Shown here: positions 6,953-10,288 of the stretch, one piece after another | How positions within the stretch are numbered: position 1 is the first letter of the stretch | Layout of the letters: each line of letters opens with the position of its first letter | Source of the DNA: Alphaproteobacteria bacterium | GTDB taxonomy: Bacteria; Pseudomonadota; Alphaproteobacteria; Rhizobiales; Aestuariivirgaceae | Length of the DNA: 10,288 nt | Reading direction: 5' to 3' | NCBI GenBank assembly: GCA_020441605.1 | Contig: JAGRLX010000142.1 | Span: forward strand, 1 to 10,288 | Program-made: the position numbers and the translations under genes | The notes under the pieces: model-generated | Told to the model about the DNA's origin: nothing | The model's database searches: none | Seen by the model: the letters and a program-made list of their open reading frames with translations, nothing else

Positions 6953-7923
6953 TTAGTCATCTCGTTGACGATTGCCTCGCCATCCGGCCCGACTCCCGCC
7001 GCCCATTCCCGGCTCATCTGGTTGCCGACCTCGCGCAACTGAGCGGCAAACTCAGGCGACGGCTTTTCAACCGTCATCCCTGCTTCCCGCAGCTTGGCGG
7101 AGGTCGTCTTTCCTTCTTCCTCACTGAACTCCCAGCCGCGTTTTTCAGCGTTCTGAGCAGCTTCAATGATGATTTTCCGGGTTGCTTCCGACAGTCCGTT
7201 GAAGGCGTCCTTGTTGACGATCACCAGATTCTTGGCATGGGCCATACCCAGTTCGGCGAAATAGCCCGCATAGTCCCAAGCCTGTGTCGCCACGCCGGTC
7301 GAAGCCGAGGTCAGCATCGCGTCCACCGTACCCAGGCTGAATGCCTGCGCCACTTCCGATGCCTGGATCACTGTTGGCACCGCTTCGACGATCTCACCGA
7401 ACCGCGAGGCGTTCTTGCCGAACGAGCGGAACCGCATGCCTTTGAACTTGCTGATATCGGTGAACGGTTCCTTGCTGATCAGGCCCATGGGCGGGAACGG
7501 CACCGAATAAAGCGGCATGATGTTCTGCCCGTCGAGCAGGGCTGCGATCTTAGGCCTGGTCAGGTCCCACAGCATGTGGGCCTTGTCATAGCTGGTTGCC
7601 AGGAACGGAATCGTATCAACGGCAAAATAAGGGTTCTCGTTGGCATAGGCCCCGAAATTGATTTCGCCGATCGGGACCAGGCCCTGTTGCACGGCCCGCT
7701 TGATCTCGGGCATCTCGAAAAGCGACCCGTTCGGATGAACGACGATCACCAGTTCGCCATTGGTCTTTTCCTTGACCTCGTCGGCGAACATCTGAATGTT
7801 TCGCGTGTGGAAGTGAGCCTCCGCATAAGGCGTGGGCATTTGCCATTCCACTGCAAATGCAGAACTTACGGTGGCGATTGCAGTCATCGCGGCGATTGTC
7901 GCGGATTTCAGTATCTTGTTCAT
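6949..7923 (-). CDS. dctP: TRAP transporter solute-binding protein (DctP family)
   Basis: This 324-residue periplasmic binding protein captures the substrate and delivers it to DctQM. A Sec signal peptide is clear: lysines at 3 and 6, a hydrophobic core, and a likely cut after SSAFA (residue 24). The family arginine that pairs with a substrate carboxylate lies in KGMRFRSFG (161-169), most likely R166. The region AEAHFHTRNIQMFADEVKE (34-52) is the usual N-terminal helix, and AFSLGTVDAMLTS (194-206) is a common DctP signature. The arginine points to an organic acid, such as a sugar acid, 2-oxo acid or dicarboxylate; I cannot say which. AAGGAGG lies 7 bases before the ATG, the strongest ribosome binding site in the window, fitting the need for excess binding protein over permease. 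It follows the aldolase gene by 60 bp. Confidence 0.95.
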   Translation of the reverse strand: MNKILKSATIAAMTAIATVSSAFAVEWQMPTPYAEAHFHTRNIQMFADEVKEKTNGELVIVVHPNGSLFEMPEIKRAVQQGLVPIGEINFGAYANENPYFAVDTIPFLATSYDKAHMLWDLTRPKIAALLDGQNIMPLYSVPFPPMGLISKEPFTDISKFKGMRFRSFGKNASRFGEIVEAVPTVIQASEVAQAFSLGTVDAMLTSASTGVATQAWDYAGYFAELGMAHAKNLVIVNKDAFNGLSEATRKIIIEAAQNAEKRGWEFSEEEGKTTSAKLREAGMTVEKPSPEFAAQLREVGNQMSREWAAGVGPDGEAIVNEMTK

Positions 7924-7930
7924 GTTGTTT

Positions 7931-7937
7931 CCTCCTT
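7931..7937 (-). promoter_or_regulatory. Strong ribosome binding site of dctP
   Basis: AAGGAGG on the minus strand is a near-perfect anti-16S match with 7 bases to the ATG at 7923. No other gene here has one as good, which suggests that DctP is made in excess over the rest of the operon. Confidence 0.8.
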
Positions 7938-7983
7938 ATTGTTAGTTCTATGGAAGCCGGGGGCGTCGATACTTGACTTGCCG

Positions 7984-8766
7984 TTATTCCATTGAGCGCA
8001 GTTGTTTGACGTCTCCGGTTATGCCAAGGCCGAGGTATCCTGCATCGCTTCCGATGATCAGAAACTTCGCGCCCAGGCCGATGAGCTTTTGAAAATGCTC
8101 CTTGTCGTTTCGGATGCCGCCAATACCGAGAGACTTCCCGTGGGCCTTGCACGCTTGCCCCACCTTCTCGATTGCCCCGGTGATCTCGGCGCTTTTCAGC
8201 TGGCCCGGGATTCCCATTTCGATGCTTAGGTCGTTGCTGCCGATCAACAGCACGTCGATCCCGTCCACTGCGGCGATGGCGTCAGCATTCTCGACAGCCG
8301 TGGGAGTCTCGATCATCGCCAGCACCGAGATATTACGGTTCAGTTTTTCAATCAGTTCGCCCTGCGGCTGGGGGCGATAGCGCGTGGCCATGCCAATGCC
8401 CCCGAAGGAACGGTTACCCTCAGGCGCAAAGCGAATGCGCATGATCGCCTGCTCCGCCTCCTCGGCGGTCTCGATATGCGGCAGCAGCAGACCCGCTGCC
8501 CCCGCATCCAGCATGCGTGTCGCCATGTCGTAGGCGCCCGATGGCACCCGCACCAGCGGCGCGATACCGGCGCCCAATGCCGAGCCGCAGAGCATCGCTG
8601 CGGTCTCAAGCGAGGCGGTACCGTGCTCAAAATCGACATAGATGCAGTCCGCACCGGAGGCCGCGGCGATCACCGGAGCATCGGCTGTACGCGCATGAAG
8701 CAAGCTGACACACAGGATCAGCCTCCCTTCACTCAGCTTGCCCTTGAAATCTACCATCACTTGCAT
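7984..8766 (-). CDS. HpcH/HpaI-family class II aldolase
   Basis: This is a divalent-metal-dependent pyruvate aldolase of 260 residues, close to the usual 250-267. It likely splits a 2-keto-3-deoxy or 4-hydroxy-2-oxo acid into pyruvate (or a related 2-oxo acid) and an aldehyde in the cytosol. The signature residues are in place: H48 (DFEHGTASLE), R73 (PLVRVPSG), E153 (MIETPTAVENAD) and D179 (GSNDLS), corresponding to H45, R70, E149 and D175 of E. coli HpaI as I recall them. GAAGLLLPHIETAEEAE follows the family pattern. A GTG at 8805, directly after the stop of the GST gene (TAGGTG), would add 13 residues, and an ATG at 8757 would remove 3. I prefer the ATG at 8766, with GGGGTGAG just upstream. 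Relatives include YfaU-type 2-keto-3-deoxy-L-rhamnonate aldolases and 4-hydroxy-2-oxoheptanedioate aldolases; sequence alone does not separate them here. Confidence 0.92.
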   Translation of the reverse strand: MQVMVDFKGKLSEGRLILCVSLLHARTADAPVIAAASGADCIYVDFEHGTASLETAAMLCGSALGAGIAPLVRVPSGAYDMATRMLDAGAAGLLLPHIETAEEAEQAIMRIRFAPEGNRSFGGIGMATRYRPQPQGELIEKLNRNISVLAMIETPTAVENADAIAAVDGIDVLLIGSNDLSIEMGIPGQLKSAEITGAIEKVGQACKAHGKSLGIGGIRNDKEHFQKLIGLGAKFLIIGSDAGYLGLGITGDVKQLRSME

Positions 8767-8805
8767 TGGCTCACCCCAAGCAGCGACACTATGCGTTTGT
8801 TGCAC

Positions 8806-9426
8806 CTAGGCTAACGGCTTTGGCATTGTCGCCAGGACCGAGGGCCGTTGGCTCCGGGTCTCATACCAATCGGCAAGACGGGCATGCCCGTCGCGCCAGT
8901 TCAGGTCAGGCATACGGAAATCCAGCCAGCCCAGCGCGCAGATGGTGGCGACATCGCCGATCTGGAAGCGATCCGACGCCGGATCGACCCGTGCCTCGAT
9001 GGCGGCCACCGCGTTGTGAACCTTGGTCATCTGACCTTTAATCCAAGCGGCGTTTCGGGCCTCCTCCGGGCGCAGCACGTTCTCCAGCATCACCAGGATG
9101 CCCGCATCGGGCACGCCATCGGCTATGCTCATCAGGGTCAGCGCGTCCCACCGCTCGGCCGCAGCCTCCGGAAACAGCCTGGGGCCACCGAAGCGGTGAT
9201 CCAGATACTCGCTGATCACCCGGGAATCGACCATCCTCGTCCCATCCGGCAAAATCAGCGTCGGCACCTTACCGAGCGGATTGTGTTCGGTAATCTGGGG
9301 GATCGGATCGGTCGGCATTATCGGCGAGAAACTTACCAGTTCGACATTCTCGGCCTGACCCTTCTCGTGCAGGGTGATCATCACCTTGCGCACATAAGGC
9401 GAAACCGGACTATGGAGCAGTTTCAT
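8806..9426 (-). CDS. Glutathione S-transferase, YibF-like
   Basis: A cytosolic GST-fold protein of 206 residues. The thioredoxin-like N-terminal domain (about 1-80) has SPVSPYVRKV (6-15) with S9 as the likely glutathione-activating residue, NPLGKVPTL with the cis-proline P55, and DSRVISEYLD (67-76), where D67-S68 binds the glutathione glutamyl group. The helical C-terminal domain contains the ADGVPDAG phrase (102-109) and a GDVATICALGWLDFR segment (157-171), both of which resemble E. coli YibF and relatives. The ATG at 9426 has a modest GGGAAG ribosome binding site and is 19 bp after the SMP-30 stop. Its place between a lactonase and an aldolase suggests a dedicated glutathione-dependent step such as isomerisation, thiol addition or removal, or aldehyde protection. 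That is inference, since YibF-like proteins have no settled physiological reaction. Confidence 0.92.
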   Translation of the reverse strand: MKLLHSPVSPYVRKVMITLHEKGQAENVELVSFSPIMPTDPIPQITEHNPLGKVPTLILPDGTRMVDSRVISEYLDHRFGGPRLFPEAAAERWDALTLMSIADGVPDAGILVMLENVLRPEEARNAAWIKGQMTKVHNAVAAIEARVDPASDRFQIGDVATICALGWLDFRMPDLNWRDGHARLADWYETRSQRPSVLATMPKPLA

Positions 9427-9445
9427 TCTGGACTTCCCGGTTCAC

Positions 9446-10288
9446 TTAGCCGCCGAACTTCGCCTCGGGCAGGCCCTTGACGTCGGTTTTGAAGGCGAAC
9501 AAGGCTCCAGCCAGCGGCTCCGCCTCCAGTTGCTCAGGAGTCAGGTTCTGACGCGCGCTGGTCACGAACAGCGTGTCCAGATTCTCACCGCCGAATGCCA
9601 CGCAGGTTAGCTGGCTGGCGGGAAGCTCGATCACCCGATCAACCTTGCCGGACGGATCGAAGCGGATCACCTGGGACATACCGTACATCGCGGTCCAGAC
9701 ATAGCCATCGGAGTCGACAGTGGAACCGTCAGGCTGCCCGGTATGCTCGGTGAGATCGCAGAACACGCGCCGGTTCGAGATCTTTCCAGCATCGATGTCG
9801 AAATCGAACGCCCAGATCGTCCGCTGCCAGGAATCCGCGAAATAAAGCGTCTTGTCGTCTGGGCTCATGCAAACGCTGTTCGGGATAACGAAATCACCGA
9901 ACTGTTTCTGGAAATCCATATCGGTGCTCACCCGATAGAAGGTGCCTCTCGGCTCGCGGATCGTGTTGTGCATGGTGCCGACCCAAAGCCGGCCTGCGGA
10001 ATCCACCTTGCCATCGTTGAAACGTTGACGGTCCCGGCCCGCACTCAGGTCCGCCAAAACGGTGCTGTCGCCAGTCGCCAGATTCATCAGTGAAATGGTC
10101 AGGCCGGCCGCCACCAGTAGTGTTTCCGGCGTGCCCGTCAGTCCGATACATCCGATGCGCTCTGAGGTCGTCCACTGACCGGTTTGCTGGCCGGATTTGA
10201 GATTGTGCCGGAATATCTGCTGGCGGCGGATGTCGATCCAAAACAGGTCGCCGGTCCGCCAGTCCCACAAGGGTCCTTCGCCGAGAAT
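9446..10288 (-). CDS. SMP-30/gluconolactonase (regucalcin-type), 5'-partial
   Basis: The gene runs off the right edge; 280 residues are visible and roughly a dozen N-terminal residues are missing. The frame continues past the TTG at 10270 to read ILGEGPLWDWRTGDLFWIDI, the classic first blade. The regucalcin metal ligands are present, in numbering from the first visible codon: E4 (GEGP), N137 (VIPNSVCMSPD) and D187 (GQPDGSTVDSDG). The substrate-contacting pair R89 and N91 (QRFNDGKVDSAGRLWVGTM) is kept, as in human SMP30 R101 and N103. The protein should hydrolyse a sugar-acid lactone such as an aldonolactone to the free acid in the cytosol, using Ca2+ or Zn2+. It is not a recent duplicate of the other SMP-30 gene in the window, which lacks the arginine and has longer spacing. 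It is the first visible gene of the operon, 19 bp before the GST. Confidence 0.93.
   Translation of the reverse strand: MLGEGPLWDWRTGDLFWIDIRRQQIFRHNLKSGQQTGQWTTSERIGCIGLTGTPETLLVAAGLTISLMNLATGDSTVLADLSAGRDRQRFNDGKVDSAGRLWVGTMHNTIREPRGTFYRVSTDMDFQKQFGDFVIPNSVCMSPDDKTLYFADSWQRTIWAFDFDIDAGKISNRRVFCDLTEHTGQPDGSTVDSDGYVWTAMYGMSQVIRFDPSGKVDRVIELPASQLTCVAFGGENLDTLFVTSARQNLTPEQLEAEPLAGALFAFKTDVKGLPEAKFGG

Noticed and set aside
6928..7995. A 355-codon open frame on the plus strand opposite dctP
   Set aside because: It is the mirror of dctP, whose signal peptide, ribosome binding site and family motifs are clear. The plus-strand translation is rich in His, Arg and Gln with no recognisable domain, as expected of an antisense frame in GC-rich DNA.
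8767..8805. A 13-residue N-terminal extension of the aldolase from a GTG
   Set aside because: The GTG lies directly after the GST stop with no ribosome binding site, and the extra residues precede the usual family start. The ATG at 8766 has GGGGTGAG upstream.

Overview
The window is GC-rich (about 60% by eye) with codon use and gene families typical of Alphaproteobacteria. The best guess is a marine or soil member of the Rhodobacterales, because a TRAP transporter sits beside SMP-30 lactonases, an HpcH/HpaI aldolase and a YibF-type GST. That placement is inferred from gene content only; no marker gene is present.

All ten genes lie on the minus strand and are read from right to left. They are tightly packed, with gaps of 4-bp overlap to about 60 bp, and look like one catabolic operon whose promoter and first genes lie beyond the right edge. 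In order of transcription they are: (1) a regucalcin/gluconolactonase-type SMP-30 protein, cut by the right edge; (2) a YibF-like glutathione S-transferase; (3) an HpcH/HpaI-family class II aldolase; (4-6) a complete tripartite TRAP uptake system (DctP binding protein, DctQ small permease, DctM large permease); (7) a second, divergent SMP-30/DFPase-like six-bladed propeller; (8) an NHL-repeat propeller that keeps the residues expected of the active site of peptidyl-alpha-hydroxyglycine alpha-amidating lyase (PAL); (9) a YqhD-like iron/zinc alcohol dehydrogenase; (10) a DHA2-type 14-helix MFS exporter.

Read together, the genes suggest uptake of an organic acid through the TRAP system, opening of one or more lactones, retro-aldol cleavage to pyruvate (or a related 2-oxo acid) plus an aldehyde, and reduction or oxidation of that aldehyde by the alcohol dehydrogenase. 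The GST and the PAL-like protein point to steps outside a standard non-phosphorylating sugar-acid route. No sugar dehydrogenase, dehydratase or regulator is visible; they may lie beyond the right edge. The substrate cannot be named from the sequence.

Positions 1-376, downstream of the last gene, contain no convincing complete gene. This stretch is more AT-rich in places and holds an 8-bp perfect inverted repeat and a short palindromic element. No clear rho-independent terminator was found after the MFS gene. The right edge (10271-10288) is coding sequence of the partial SMP-30 gene.
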